A stretch of DNA of 64,000 nucleotides. It comes from Apiotrichum sp. Y4204 (lineage: Eukaryota > Basidiomycota > Tremellomycetes > Trichosporonales > Trichosporonaceae). The position numbers and the translations under genes are program-made. The notes under the pieces were generated by a model. It was given only the letters and a program-made list of their open reading frames with translations, was not told the origin of the DNA and made no database searches. Below, in pieces: positions 10,607 to 21,800 of this stretch; position 1 is the stretch's first letter; every line of letters begins with the position of its first letter. The stretch spans positions 124,001-188,000 of the forward strand of contig JAMYHL010000058.1 in the NCBI GenBank assembly GCA_025531455.1, read 5' to 3'.

Positions 10607-11972
10607 ATGGGCGCACCACTTATGAACCCGTACCCGACCGCCACGGACAAGGTCGGCGAGAACCTCATGCACCACCACCAGCTCGTGACGAACCTCCGCG
10701 AACTCGACTATGTCCCCGATACACTGAGGCTGAACGAGAATCAGCTGAAGAACGCCGAGCTCGAGCTCGCCGATGCCACCGCCGCGTTGAGGAAGAACAA
10801 AGAAGCACAGTAAGCATACTTGTTTTCGTGATCGATCGCCGATCCATGGGTCCGCCGATCATACGACACATATTACAGTGGCTGACATATCCTTCAGACA
10901 GACCACGTTCAAGGACCTGCAGGCCATCAAGGACTCGAGCACGACGCGCCTGCTCGTCAAGATCCGGCATCCACGGAAACACGAGGCTGTGATCGCGTCG
11001 CAGACAGTCCAGCGCGAATACCAGCACCAGGAGAAATACAAAGAGGGCCAAGAGTGCTCCCAGCGCGTAGAGGCCGCCCGCGCCGCGATGGACAAGATGC
11101 AACCCACCGTTAACGACCTTAAACAGCTGGAAGGCCGGCGTTCCGAACTCAAGGGCGAGGTCAAGGCACTGCTTAACAAGGTCTTTGACGGACACACCCC
11201 GAATTACCCCGAGGAGGACAACGCGGAGAACGCGATGATTGCCGCCCGCCAACACGTCGAAGAGGTAAGTCTCTGCCTGGTGATAACGCGGCACGGCGCT
11301 GACTGGCCAGCTCAAAGCCTGCCTCGACTTTGAGAACCGCATTCTGGCAATCTACGGACAGCTCATCCCTGAAGCAGAGCGCGCAGCACGACAGTACAGC
11401 AAAGCCCAGCGAGCCGCTACCCAGACTACTCATCATCATCACGGCTCCTCTTTCGGCCATCCCGGTTCCTCATTCGGCCATGACCATAACGGGTTTGGTA
11501 ACCACACGCATACCACCCACAGCAACGGCCGGCGAAACCACCACAAGCACAAAGCCCGGGAAGCCTTTGACGAGGCACGGATGATGGAGATGAACATGTG
11601 CAGTCTCAAGCCGTCCATCCCCATGTTTGGCGGGGGGGATCTGCCTGAATCGTGAGTTTCGCTGTTGTTCGTGTCGAATGCTGCGATGCTGACCCGCCCA
11701 GTAAATGGTACAACACAACGCATAGTCTGTACGAGCGCGAGGATCACTGCCGCCGCTACGTCACGCACCTGTGCTTTGGCCAGGCAGAGGCTCAGAAGGT
11801 GGTATCGAGCCTGATGGCCCAGGTGAACGCCGCCGTCCAGGAACACGACATGCGGACGAACATGCTGTTGGATATCAGGTGTAGGATTATGCACGAGCGG
11901 GAGTGTGCTGCAGGCCTCCGACAGCCTGGCGGGCAGCCTGACTGGAAGATGGCCCCGCCTGTGTATGTGTAG
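10607..11972 (+). CDS. Hypothetical coiled-coil protein with His-rich insert
   Basis: Not recognised. Four exons (10607-10809, 10898-11264, 11311-11651, 11702-11972) give 393 aa in phase. Residues from about 40 to 200 are rich in Glu, Lys, Gln, Leu and Ala with heptad-like spacing, so a coiled coil is likely. A His/Asn/Gly-rich low-complexity insert follows (about residues 225-265), then a folded-looking segment around MCSLKPSIPMFGGGDLPE. The C-terminal helix-rich part has two Cys (DHCRRYV, HLCFGQA). No signal peptide or membrane segment is seen. The layout (paired helices, flexible insert, helical tail) resembles cytoskeletal or trafficking scaffolds, and the His cluster could bind metal. 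Both are inference. Confidence 0.7.
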
Positions 11973-12234
11973 CTCTCCCGATCAGTAGATCAGTAGACTT
12001 TAGATAGATATCTTTGTTGTGACCACCAATGTACAGACTTTGCTTGACTCGTGTGTCGCGGACGGGTCGCCATACAGTTCGAAGAGCCCCTTCATTCCCC
12101 GTTAGGCCGTCAGATCACCGTGATATGTCATCTGGAAGCATCCCTAGCGACTGGCGCCGGACCCCTTGACGTCCGCGAAACCCGCTAATGGTATCCATAC
12201 ATGAGTGCCTCGTCCCCTCCCTCCTCTCATCCGC

Positions 12235-12699
12235 TTACAACGCCTTTTTGTACTGGATAAAGTCGGTCTTGTCGGCCACCTTGGTGTACAGGAGCTGAGC
12301 GCGGTGGTTGAAGTGCTGGGTGTGCCAGTAGACGGCGCCGCATCCGAGCTTCTTGGCATCGTCGTAGACGTACTCAATGAGCTTGCGGCCTATTCCGCCG
12401 TTCCGCACGTCCTCGTCAACATAGAGATCGTGAAGGTACACAATGTCCTCGTTGCTCCCCGTGTAGATGTGCGGGAGGTACGTGACGAAGCCGACGACGC
12501 CGCCGTCGCTGTTGTTCGCCGTGTCGCTGTCCACCGCGACCGCGCCATATAGCGGGACTTTGGGGTCCAGCATGCGCTGGATCGTAAAGGCCGTCACGTC
12601 CTCTGGGACCGTGCGCTTGTAGAAGACATTGTACTTGTCCCACCTGGCGCGGAAGGCGGCCTCGTCGGCGGCGGTGAATGGGCGCACGGTGATGGTCAT
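12235..12699 (-). CDS. GNAT-family N-acetyltransferase
   Basis: Single-exon GNAT enzyme of 154 aa that should transfer an acetyl group from acetyl-CoA to an amine. The start MTITVRPFTAADE opens the first strand of the fold and is preferred over an in-frame ATG at 12786 that would add a 29-residue leader. The central strands are DGGVVGFVTYL and DIVYLHDLYVDEDVR. The acetyl-CoA loop is RNGGIGRKLIEYV (R/Q-x2-G-x-G/A), and the C-terminus GCGAVYWHTQHFNHRAQLLY matches the last strand and helix. Small cytosolic acetyltransferases of this type act on polyamines, glucosamine-6-phosphate or drugs; the substrate here is unknown. The longer start could encode a targeting leader. Confidence 0.9.
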   Translation of the reverse strand: MTITVRPFTAADEAAFRARWDKYNVFYKRTVPEDVTAFTIQRMLDPKVPLYGAVAVDSDTANNSDGGVVGFVTYLPHIYTGSNEDIVYLHDLYVDEDVRNGGIGRKLIEYVYDDAKKLGCGAVYWHTQHFNHRAQLLYTKVADKTDFIQYKKAL

Positions 12700-13724
12700 T
12701 GCGAGCGTAGGAGTAGGTCGGGATGGGAGAGAGCCGTACGGGGGATCACGCGCTGATTGGGGCAGATAGGAAGCGAGCTGGAACAATGCACATCACGCTT
12801 CTTGTACTTTTCTGTTGATGGGGAGCAACGCCGCCCACCTCCACACTTGCACAGCTACGCGCTCGCTCTCGCTCTCGTTGTCGACTCGCAATCTCGCACA
12901 TGACCGACTTGAGTCCTCCAGAGACTCACCCATGCGTCGCGACCGTCGCCAAGCATCATCGCGGCCCCCTCTCCCGGGTGCAGGCCAGAGCCGACGCCTC
13001 GACTGATAACCGAATTGGCCCCCATTCGTCATTCAGCCTGATTCCGTCTTTAACATTGCATCCCTCAGCAGCTCAGCACCGCATTCCTTGCGGTTGCAGC
13101 AACTCGATCAGATCGACCGCTGCGCCAGTCGCTAGCAGCGCTTCCGGTCATCTATCAGTCTGGGCTGATTGCCCAATCTCCCCCGGAGTCTGACAGCTGG
13201 ACTGGCTAGGAGTGCCCTCAAGACGCCACCGGCCACCGAGCATCCTCCACTTGGCCTGGTCGTGAGTCGGACCAGGCGTGCACGGTCTCCCTTCTGGCGA
13301 AACAAGTCTTACATTTGCAAACATGCCCCGTGAGGTAAGTTGGGTAGCCGCTTAGGATTGACGGTGAGTCGTTCAGTGACTTGTCGTCTTGTGGCTGGCT
13401 GCCTCACGGCCACGTTCATGATTCAGTGAAGAACAATGAGAGTCGTGATTGAGATCGTTCCATTGAGCTGCATGATATCGCTTGATCACCGCGACCAGCT
13501 TGTGCTGACAAAGCCGCCATCTGGATGCTTACAGAGCATGATGGTTTCACTGCATCTGTCCAGACTTCTTACTACCAATCTTCTTAATTGCACTACTTAT
13601 ACTTGAACAACCCGATTGGTCCTTCCACACAGCTAATATAACAGCCGTACCCAAACCCAGACCAAAACCCAACCCCAAATGTCCCCTTGTGACCCACACA
13701 AACCACACAAGATTCCCTACTCGT
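12700..13724. other. Intergenic region between GNAT and ACS-type permease genes
   Basis: About 1 kb with no gene I can support. An ATG plus three codons followed by a good splice donor occurs near 13323-13340, but no in-phase continuation was found. The right part, from about 13540, is the AT-richer 3' region of the permease gene. Confidence 0.5.
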
Positions 13725-15480
13725 TTACTGGTACCGGAAGTGCTCGTCGCCCTCGAGGACAATCTCGCCCCTGTCGGCGCGGCGGTTCTGGTACTTGAAC
13801 CAGCAGATGAGGCCCAAGGAGCCAAGAATGGTGAAGACGTTCATGCCGACAGTCAACCAGATGCCTGTTGTTAGCTTATATTTCTCACCCATGACCACCT
13901 CCGCAGGACTCACCAGTGGGATATCCCTTTGCGGCCTCCTTCTGGATGAACGAGACGGAGGCGAGAATACCGCCGATACCGCCCCAGGCGACAATGAACG
14001 CGGTGGTGAACGCGCGGCGCGACTGGGCACGGATGGCGGTCTGCGCCCACGAGGTCAGGAGCGGAATGTTGGACTGGGTGCCACCGTTGGCGAGGAAAAC
14101 GCCAAGGTATCGCGCGCCCTTCTGGCCCTTGGGGAGCTGGGAGAACATGCAGACACCGGTGATGACGCAGAGACAGTTGAAAATGACCATCTGGCCGCGG
14201 AGCTTGTACTTGTCCGAGATGAAGGCGGTGATGACAGCCGGGATTAGGGACCAAAAGTTGGGCGGCGCATTGAGGAGCTGCATCTCGACATTGTTCTGGT
14301 GGTGTCAGATGGGTATGCGTGGATCTAGACTGATGACACTCACAAAGCCCATCGAGTGGAGGATGGTCGGGAGGAAGTAGGCGAGGGCGTAGACGCCAAG
14401 TGCGGCTGAGCAGAAGAAGATGCCGAACAGCCAGGTACGGATCTCGGCGAGATAGATGAGGCACTTTTTAAACGTGAGCGGGTCGGGGACGGCGTCGCGG
14501 CGGTCGCGCTCAATGCGGGTGGTGACAATATTGCGCTCTTCGGGGGTGAGGAAGCTTGCCTTGTCCGGGAAGTCGACGAGCAAGATGATGGCAGCAATGC
14601 CGATGGCAATGGTGATGACGCCGTACATGATAAAGATCCACTGCCACTGACACGGATTAGTATGGGATATCTCTTGAATAAACGTGTCAACTCACTCCGT
14701 TGTATCCGCCCTTGCCCTGCATCTGCGAGAGACCGTACGAGAGAAGGGGCGAGGTCGAGGAGACAAAGAGCGCGCCCTGGAAGAAGTAGGTCATGCGACT
14801 GGCCATCTTGTGGCGCGGGTACCAGCAGGCAATCTGGCAGAGAGTCAGTCGCAGCTTTGGCGGTGGCAGCGACTTACAAGATAGGCGGCACCAGGGAACA
14901 GCGTCGCCTCAAAAGCGCCAAGAACTGCGCGCAATCCTGCGAGCGCCGACCAGGTGTTGACCAGACCCATTCCAAGCATGACCAGGCCCCAGGCGACAGT
15001 GGCGCCACCTAGCCAGATACGGGCACCAAACTTGCGGAGACCGAGTTGCGACTGAGGTCAGGGATGGACAAGCACAATAACGTACTGGAACCTCGAGGAT
15101 GATGTACGGGATAAAGAAGACGAGTGTGACAATACTGTAGCGGCTGCCGATGGTGAGGCCGAGATCCTTGTTCATTTGCGAGTTGTTGGCAGCGCGAGCG
15201 AGAGACAGGTTTGCACGGTCCATGGCCGAGACCTGTCGGTTAGCGGGCGGGCTCCGATCGCGGGCGCGCTTACAGTGTACATGGCCGCCAGGATGGGAAT
15301 CAGACGCCAGTCAACCTTGCGCATCGTCCGCTTAACGGCGATGGGGTCGAAGCCCTCGTCAATGTCGTGGTAGTGCCTGGGTGTGCCCCCGTCCTCCATG
15401 ACCTCCTGGTGCTCATAGCTCCCCACCTCGTCCTTCTTCTCGTCCAGCGGAGGGGTGGCGTGTACCTGTTGGTGCGACAT
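13725..15480 (-). CDS. MFS permease, anion:cation symporter (Tna1/Dal5-like) family
   Basis: Predicted plasma-membrane uptake carrier of the fungal ACS family, whose members import organic anions such as nicotinate, allantoate, pantothenate or biotin. Seven exons (15480-15274, 15232-15086, 15051-14878, 14833-14696, 14646-14344, 14295-13914, 13864-13725) give 496 aa in phase. A hydrophilic N-terminus leads to KRTMRKVDWRLIPIL and then MDRANLSLARAA, both ACS-family hallmarks at the first segment and loop. FEATLFPGAAYLIACWYP spans a splice junction and is the typical segment-4 block. The central loop carries SFLTPEERNIVTTRIERDR. An in-frame ATG at 15510 would add ten residues; the ATG at 15480 gives the usual N-terminus. 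Substrate unknown. Confidence 0.91.
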
Positions 15481-17577
15481 GATGATCCTGGTGATTATGT
15501 TGCAGGGCACATGTCTCCTCGAGATCCACGTTCATGCGTTCTTATACATGGACATCAAAGGGGGGAACTAGCCGTGAAAGTGTGCCATTGCCACTTTCCA
15601 CCTGGCCACAGGCTACAGCTACAGCGCAGCAGACGAGAACACGAACGCGATCAGATCCGCAGCTGCAACGGCACTTGGCGGATGGGTTGGAGCGCCTTGG
15701 CGAGACCTCACGGCCCTAGAGCTCACACGCGATCGTCACAAATGTCCAAACATGCAAGCGATCAAGCGAGCCCTGCGGGAAGATCTGGGGAGCCCTGGGA
15801 GCTCTGTGGGGACCCTGCGGGGCCACTCGCCGACTTGGCATGCCGCCACGAGAGAAGAGACCGATGCTAGTCGTTGTCGTTTGACACGGCGGACGGGCAG
15901 ATTAGACACACTGGTCACATGAGCGGAATCTCCACTGTGCCGAAGTCCGTTCATTCTGAATTTCTGAACATACGTTTGCAACTAGAGCCACGAAGAGCAC
16001 AGCCGAGGGCAGACGGGCGACACCAGGACACCAGGACATCAGCAGCATGCATCGCCGCCACTGATTGAGGTCTCATCAGCCGGAGCAGCCTCTTCATTCC
16101 ATCCTTTTTCCTGGCGCTTTTCCGGGACGTTTCCGCGACGCGATTGGGTAGAGATCAAACAACAAAACTAGACCAGAGAGAGGTGGAGGTCCAAAATCGC
16201 GGCAGGACATTCCACAGTCTCGGCCTTTGTTCTGGGCGGTCTTGGCCGCGGTATAACGCCCAGGTTGCCGGTCGCCGCGTCCACCCGTGCCATCAACTGA
16301 CGGCAACAGCGGCGAGCCCGCAGCTTTATCCCGTTTATCAGGCGCATCAGACGGCATCTCGTGTCATCCACCCTGGCCCCCATGGGGCCGCGCAGGGCCA
16401 CACGTTGTTATTGTCATTATTGTCGCCCTATGCTCGCATGCGATTGCTAGCATTCCTCTCGAGACGCGCCTCGCCTTTGTACGCTTCGTGGCTCTGCGGC
16501 TCTGTGGCTTGTGGTGGAAGACGCCGCCACACCCAGATCCTACTCACACTAAGAACGTTCAGTCTGCTGATCGCCTAGCCGGATTACCCGTGGCCCCGTG
16601 TGAACAGAGCCGTGGGCCGACGCGGCGCCACTACACGGCGACCGAACTTCTAGCCCCGACTGACTCACTAAAATGGCACTACGGGGGCTGGGCCGTGCAC
16701 ACCGTGCGCGGCGTGCACGCTGCACGCTGCACGACTCTAAGGGTGCCGCGAATATGGAACTCGGGGGGGCGTTCACATGATACACCACATTTATGCAGAT
16801 ACAAACATGGGGAGATGATACCGAACCCCAACCGCGCCCAACCCCAGCGCGAACCCCGAACGCGCACACACACAAACCCGAGCTCGCAAACCCGAACTCC
16901 TACTTTATGATAATCTTGGCTTAGAGAACACCGAATGCCTGCCCAATAGAAAACATGCCGCCAACCGTCGACGTACGCGACGTGTGCGACGTGCGATGTG
17001 CGCTTCAAGGACATCGATATCGGGCTAGGAGGTTCCTTGAGGACTGTACCCCGCAACACGCCCCTGTATTTCTTCACCATACCTGGGTGGACGCGGTATG
17101 TTGGCCGAGACCCTCTGAGCACAGCCACACGCTCTCTTCCTAGGTCTATAGATTGCGAGAGCAAGATCCGGAACGCCTAGACCTTCCCTTGGCATCGGAT
17201 ACGCGGATACGTCTGCTGGGGATATCGTTCATGTAGAGATAACTCGAGCGCCTGACATGTTGGCCCCACCACACACGTACGGCTTCCGACATATCCGGAG
17301 AATCTCTGGGCAGGTCAGCGTGTCTTGGCCCGTTGCGGGACCCGAACGGCTACTAGGCTAGCTGCTTTGTCTTTGTTGACACGGACCCGCCCTCGGTTCT
17401 TGAGTAAACGACAAAAGGAGATGGTCCATCGTTTCTGAAGCGAGGCTTGCATGGTGTAGGGTATCGATATCCCTCACTTCCAGAGCGACATGGAGGCCGT
17501 GCTCGCAATCATTCCCCGCCGGCGCCGGAAATCACGACGATCGGCGACGGATCGCCGCCGGATCGCCGCTCGTCACC
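15481..17577. other. Long intergenic region, promoter side of the ACS-type permease
   Basis: About 2.1 kb without a recognisable gene. Open frames here have no family features and shift composition repeatedly. The stretch covers the permease promoter and the 5' flank of tRNA-Leu, including an inverted/tandem-like GC-rich patch GATCGCCGCCGGATCGCCG just before it. Confidence 0.5.
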
Positions 17578-17666
17578 GGCGAGATGGCCGAGCGGTCTAA
17601 GGCGCTGTGTTAAGGAGCTCACTCCTCCGCAGTCTTCGGACGTGGGTTCGAATCCCACTCTCGTCA
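17578..17666 (+). tRNA. tRNA-Leu(AAG) with an 11-nt intron
   Basis: A class II tRNA folds here. The acceptor stem GGCGAGA/TCTCGTC has one G-U pair. The D arm GCCGAGCGGTCTAAGGC is the standard fungal Leu form. The anticodon stem CTGTG/CGCAG encloses TTAAGG plus an 11-nt insert, giving anticodon AAG at 17612-17614. A short variable arm (17633-17641) and T arm GTGGG-TTCGAAT-CCCAC follow, with discriminator A at 17666. The intron (17616-17626) lies between positions 37 and 38, the canonical place. The A- and B-box promoters lie inside the D and T arms. Confidence 0.93.
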
Positions 17667-18019
17667 ATAGGGGATTCAGTTCCCCCTACGCCTCCTTTTT
17701 CAGTTCTTTGGGACGGAGCGGCAGGCGCGAGAACTCGGGTGATCGCGAGTGAGACTGGCCCGATTTGCGCAGGTGCGCAGGTACGCCGCGAGTATGGGGG
17801 TCGAGGCGGTCTATGGCCCGGGTACCCGAGGCACCAACTACCTTGATCCCCGGAGTGGTGGCGATAGGAGCCCGAGACTAGAGTCGTCAGTGGATCAGTG
17901 AAGGCAGATTGCAGGTCCCTCAGCTCAGCCCCCGCGTGTGCAAGAAGCAGAACGAAGACTACACAACAAGCTTCCATTCTGGGAATTTATCTGTCTTGTC
18001 GGCAGTAGGAATTCACGAA
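17667..18019. other. Intergenic between tRNA-Leu and the 66-aa gene
   Basis: Directly downstream of the tRNA a run CTCCTTTTTC (about 17691-17700) can serve as the polymerase III terminator. Nothing else is recognisable. Confidence 0.5.
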
Positions 18020-18265
18020 TCAGCGCTTTCCCGCGCGCGCCTCGTCCATCTCGGCCTGGGCCATCGTGCGGGAGATGTGGATGGCCTCGTCATTCTCGTC
18101 AGGGTTGAACGGCTTGAGGCCGTACGCGAGGCAGAAATTTGTCCAGCCGCCCATTGCTTTGACGATTGCGCGCTCGGCGTCGTTGCGCATTGGCGGGGCT
18201 GCTGTTAGAGTTTCTGGAACTTTGGTGGGGGGAGGATGCTTACCGAGTGCGTCGGTGGCCGGCAT
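18020..18265 (-). CDS. Small conserved-looking protein, 66 aa
   Basis: Not assigned to a named family. Two exons (18265-18244 and 18198-18020) join as ...DALAPPMRNDAER... to give 66 aa. The core segment MGGWTNFCLAYGLKPFNPDE and a charged C-terminal helix (SRTMAQAEMDEARAG) look like a folded small protein, not noise. The 45-nt intron has a clean donor (GTAAGC) and acceptor. Because its length is a multiple of three and it has no stop, retaining it would give an 81-aa isoform. An alternative upstream in-frame ATG near 18496 is less likely. The charged helical C-terminus and lack of a signal peptide suggest a cytosolic or mitochondrial small subunit; that is a guess. Confidence 0.68.
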   Translation of the reverse strand: MPATDALGKHPPPTKVPETLTAAPPMRNDAERAIVKAMGGWTNFCLAYGLKPFNPDENDEAIHISRTMAQAEMDEARAGKR

Positions 18266-18652
18266 CGTGATGAAGAGTGGGGAATGGAGAAGTTGTATTT
18301 GTACTGAGGCAGCTGGTTCATACGTTTCAGTTTCACTCGTTGATGGTGTTGGTGTTGATTGTGTAAGAATCGAGCGCGCGTGAGAAAGCGAGAAGCGATC
18401 AATGCGAAATCTGCAACAATAGGCAATCGGGACAAATGGAGGGCGACGAGGAGAGGCACAGCTCGGGCAACTGTAACTAATGTCGGCAGCTGACATGACG
18501 GCCTTGGTGACAACACTCTTGAGAACTGCATCCGGCTCATCTCGACTCGCACTGCAGCATCATGAACAATCAGCGTAGCATGGAGAGCTATGTATAGACA
18601 AAGACACGCAGGTATCGTACAACCACTGCAGACGAGGAGACACATATCGCGA
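18266..18652. other. Intergenic between the 66-aa gene and the metacaspase 3' end
   Basis: No additional gene supported. It should contain the promoter of the small gene and the 3' untranslated region of the metacaspase gene; both are read leftward. Confidence 0.5.
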
Positions 18653-20454
18653 CTAGCAGATGAAGAGGAGGTTGACATCGATGGCTGCGGGTTAGTGATA
18701 TTGTGAGAGACGGGGCGAAGCTGTCTGTGCTCGAATTGCAGCTCCACAGATCATACTCACGGTGCGAAGACGACAGCTGAGGCTTTTGCGAGTATTTGCC
18801 CTGCATCTCCTGACGGATCGAGCGGAGGAGTTGGAGGTAACTCTGCTGCGGGTTGCGTGTCATGGCCGCGATGAACGCGTACGACATGGCGCCGGTCGCC
18901 TTGCCTGCCTCTGTGGCATCGGCCGACTGGGATGTTAGCTCGGATGCAAGAGAGTTTGAAAGCCCAAGTCAACCCGGCACGGCGCGAGCTCTGCCCTTGT
19001 AGTGCGCTCCATCAAATACTCACCGTCTGCGAGTCCTTGCATCCAGACCACATGACCACGTCGGCGGGGGAGGTACGCGTCTGCTTTGTCACCTCGTTGG
19101 CATTGGAGTTGCCGCCCATGACCTGCTTTCCGACATTCATGAGGCCGCTGAGCATGCCGCCAACGTCGCCCTTCATATACTTCATGCCTGCGCTGAGGAC
19201 GCCCGAGCCGGCCTCGGCGAGGAGGTTGGGCTCCTTGATCTTGCCTTCGGTCGAGTAGACGTACGGCAGGTCGAGGGCGGTGGCCGAGTGGCACGAGTCG
19301 AAGATGGCGGTCAGACGACAACCGGGCGGCAGGGGGCGGACCATGATGGCGTGCATGTCGTCGTCAACAATGTGACCGGCAGTCTTAAAGTCGACCGGGT
19401 AGATGACCTCGTCGTTGCCGTCGTCCTCGTCGCCCGAGGTGTCCTTTGTCTGGCCACCGTGACCGGAGCTGTTGTCAGCGATGAACGTGTGGCCAAAAAT
19501 AGCAGGTGATTGTCGGTAACGCGATACACGAGTGCCTAACAATGTGTGGAACAGTGATCGCAATGATGGGCATGCCTTGCAGACGTCCCAAGATCCATCA
19601 CTCTGCCCCCTGACCTGCATTCGCAAGCCGGTACTCGCATTGCTCTCATTTACTCGCCCGCTACGCTGACTCACTAGTGGAAGAAGAGCGCGTCGTTGGG
19701 CCTCGCATCGCGCACGAGCCACTGCATCGCCTGGATCATGTTCGCCTTGGTGGGGATGGAGCGCGGGTTCTTCTGGTCGTCCGTGAGGATGACCATGTCC
19801 TCGGCGCGGTAGTTGTACCGCGACATGAGGAACTTTTGGACATTGTGCACGTCGTTGATGCAGCCGCGCAGCTCGCCCTGCTGCCGGAAGTAGTTGATGC
19901 CGATGAGGAGCGCCTTGCGCTTGCCGGTACCTGTGGGGGCGGTAAAAGTAGTTGAGGTGGGCGGCAATATCAAGTGTGAAAGCGAGTTGTCGGTTCATGT
20001 TGATCGGATCCAAGGAGTGTGTCAGCATCGCCACTCATGCACGGCTCATCACTGGCCCAAACTCACACTGCGAGTACTGGAAGTATGGCTGCTGGGGGCT
20101 ACCGTGGCCCTGCTGGAACTGGGGGCCATAGTGCTGCTGTCCGGTGGGTGGGCGGGCTGGCGAGTGTCAGCATTTTACGAGGACATCTTGGGACACAGCC
20201 ATGGTCATCGGCCGACATGGCAGATACGGGAACTGCAACTGAAGATCCCGTAACTGATAAACCGGGACTGGACTAGAACATGACATACTTGGGGGAGCGC
20301 CCGGCGGCTGCTGGTAGCTCATCTGCGGCGGACCCGACGGGGGCTGGTATCCCGCAGCGGTCGGGGCATAGTGCGAGGGCTGGGGCTGCCCCGTTGGCGG
20401 CTGGTATCCGCCGCCCTGGTTGTATCCGCCCTGGTTGTATCCGCCTTGGTTGTA

Positions 20455-20486
<32 letters not shown>

Positions 20487-20820
20487 ATCCGTTATTCTGC
20501 TGGTATCCGCCGCCGCCGCCGCCGCCGCCGTAGCCGCCCTGGTTCTGGTTCTGGTTGCCGTATCCGCCCTGGTTGTACCCCTGGTTCGGCTGGTATCCGC
20601 CATACCCTCCTCCAGGGGGACCCGACGGAGGCGCATACGCAGCGTACTGCCCACCACCACCGCCGCCGCCGCCGTAGTTCTGCGCCGCGTTCGCACCGGG
20701 ATAGCCGCTGTTTGCGTTTGCGCCGGGGTATCCGCCAAACGCGCGCGTGTCCTGGTATCCCCCGCCGCCGTACTGCTGTGGCGGGGGCGGGTTGTTGGCG
20801 TACGGGTTCTGGTTCCACAT
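18653..20820 (-). CDS. MCA1: Metacaspase (caspase-like cysteine protease)
   Basis: Type I metacaspase: a cytosolic Cys protease that cleaves after Arg/Lys and acts in proteostasis, ageing and death responses. Six exons (20820-20289, 20156-20067, 19930-19675, 19468-19024, 18926-18761, 18684-18653) give 506 aa. A prodomain of about 205 residues is rich in Gly, Tyr, Gln, Asn and Pro, with repeated YNQGG units and two poly-Gly runs. The protease domain starts at [15 protein letters not shown]. Catalytic His is in YSGHGGQ and catalytic Cys in [13 protein letters not shown]. It ends [13 protein letters not shown], the standard terminus, rebuilt across the last intron. The active-site exon junction (TA|C TCC) falls inside the YSGHG motif. 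The Q/N-rich prodomain is a known prion-like or aggregate-targeting region in yeast homologues. Confidence 0.96.
20400..20540 (-). repeat. Tandem repeats in the metacaspase prodomain
   Basis: On the coding strand this holds three near-identical copies of a 15-base unit coding YNQGG (about 20410-20456), then two long GGC trinucleotide runs coding poly-Gly (about 20457-20484 and 20508-20531). Such runs are prone to slippage and should vary in length between strains. Confidence 0.85.
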
Positions 20821-21800
20821 GTGTCGGGGTGGGGTGAGGTGGAGATTGGAGAGAGTGTGTGGTGGTTGTTGTTAATGAAGAGATGTGGAGAGAGAGATAG
20901 AGATGAGCGGCAACCAATCGAGAAGACGAGAAGACGAGGAGACGAGAGTCCTGAGATGAGAAGACAACGAGAAGAGTCGAGAGCCGCGGGAGGCGGAGGA
21001 GAGGTACAGTAGGTCTGTGCACGCTGTGCGAAGATGCACAGCACGGAACAGCTAGCTTGGTAACAGCTCTTGGCCCGGCGGCTGTTTAGTCATTGACTGA
21101 CACTATGGACACGTACACTACAATGTGTCACGTGACTGCACCCATGCATGCATAGCAAGGCGAGGCCAGCGATTCCAGCAACCCACGACGACTACAGGCA
21201 CCCGCAGCATCGACAAGATCCAGACAGCATCATTGCTATTCTATGTCATGGCCACAGCCTCCGCCTCATGGCAGCCACGGCACAGCGCGACACTGCGCGC
21301 CCCAAGTCTGTTTCTAGTATCCCTTTTTGTGGGACAGAAATAGCATCTGTCCAGAGTTCGAGAGCATTGTCGGTATCGTGGTCAAAGCGTGGACAAAGAG
21401 GACAGCACAGACAGTCAACTGGAACAGCTAGATCAGACCTTCGTCACGGACATTGACCGTTGGCCGACAAGCTTCCTTATCACGTCACAGGCAACTGCTC
21501 CTCAAATCTCCTGTACTCCAGGGTCAAACTGCATACATGTCGTCAATCATCTAGGAGTGGGCACGAGGGAGAAACGGAAACGGCAAGACCAACGGCAAGA
21601 CCGAGATGGTCTCACCAGGCAGCGAGCACACGAACAGTCCCCACATACAGACACTGCTCAACTACACCGGCACAGCGGCGGCACACGCACAGCCCGCGGT
21701 CCATCTCCGAGCCGCGGCGCAGCAACACGCAAGTGACGCGCGCCACGACTAGCCCGCGGTGCGCGTCCACTCCGCTCCCAATCGTCTCTGACATCTACAT
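20821..21800. other. Intergenic between metacaspase start and MBF1 end
   Basis: The first 200 bases (20821-21010) are strongly purine-biased, rich in GAGA and GAAGA tracts, and likely form the metacaspase promoter or leader. The rest is unremarkable. No coding region could be supported. Confidence 0.55.

Noticed and set aside
13323..13340. ATG CCC CGT GAG followed by GTAAGT, like the first exon of a tubulin or 14-3-3 gene
   Set aside because: No in-phase continuation of any such protein follows in the next 400 bases, so it is probably chance.
16287..16910. Plus-strand open frame of 207 codons
   Set aside because: Composition changes along its length, there is no motif, no promoter signs, and overlapping frames are equally open.
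20280..21044. Several long open frames on both strands over the Gly-rich repeats
   Set aside because: They arise from the GGC repeats of the metacaspase prodomain read in other frames (poly-Arg, poly-Ala).
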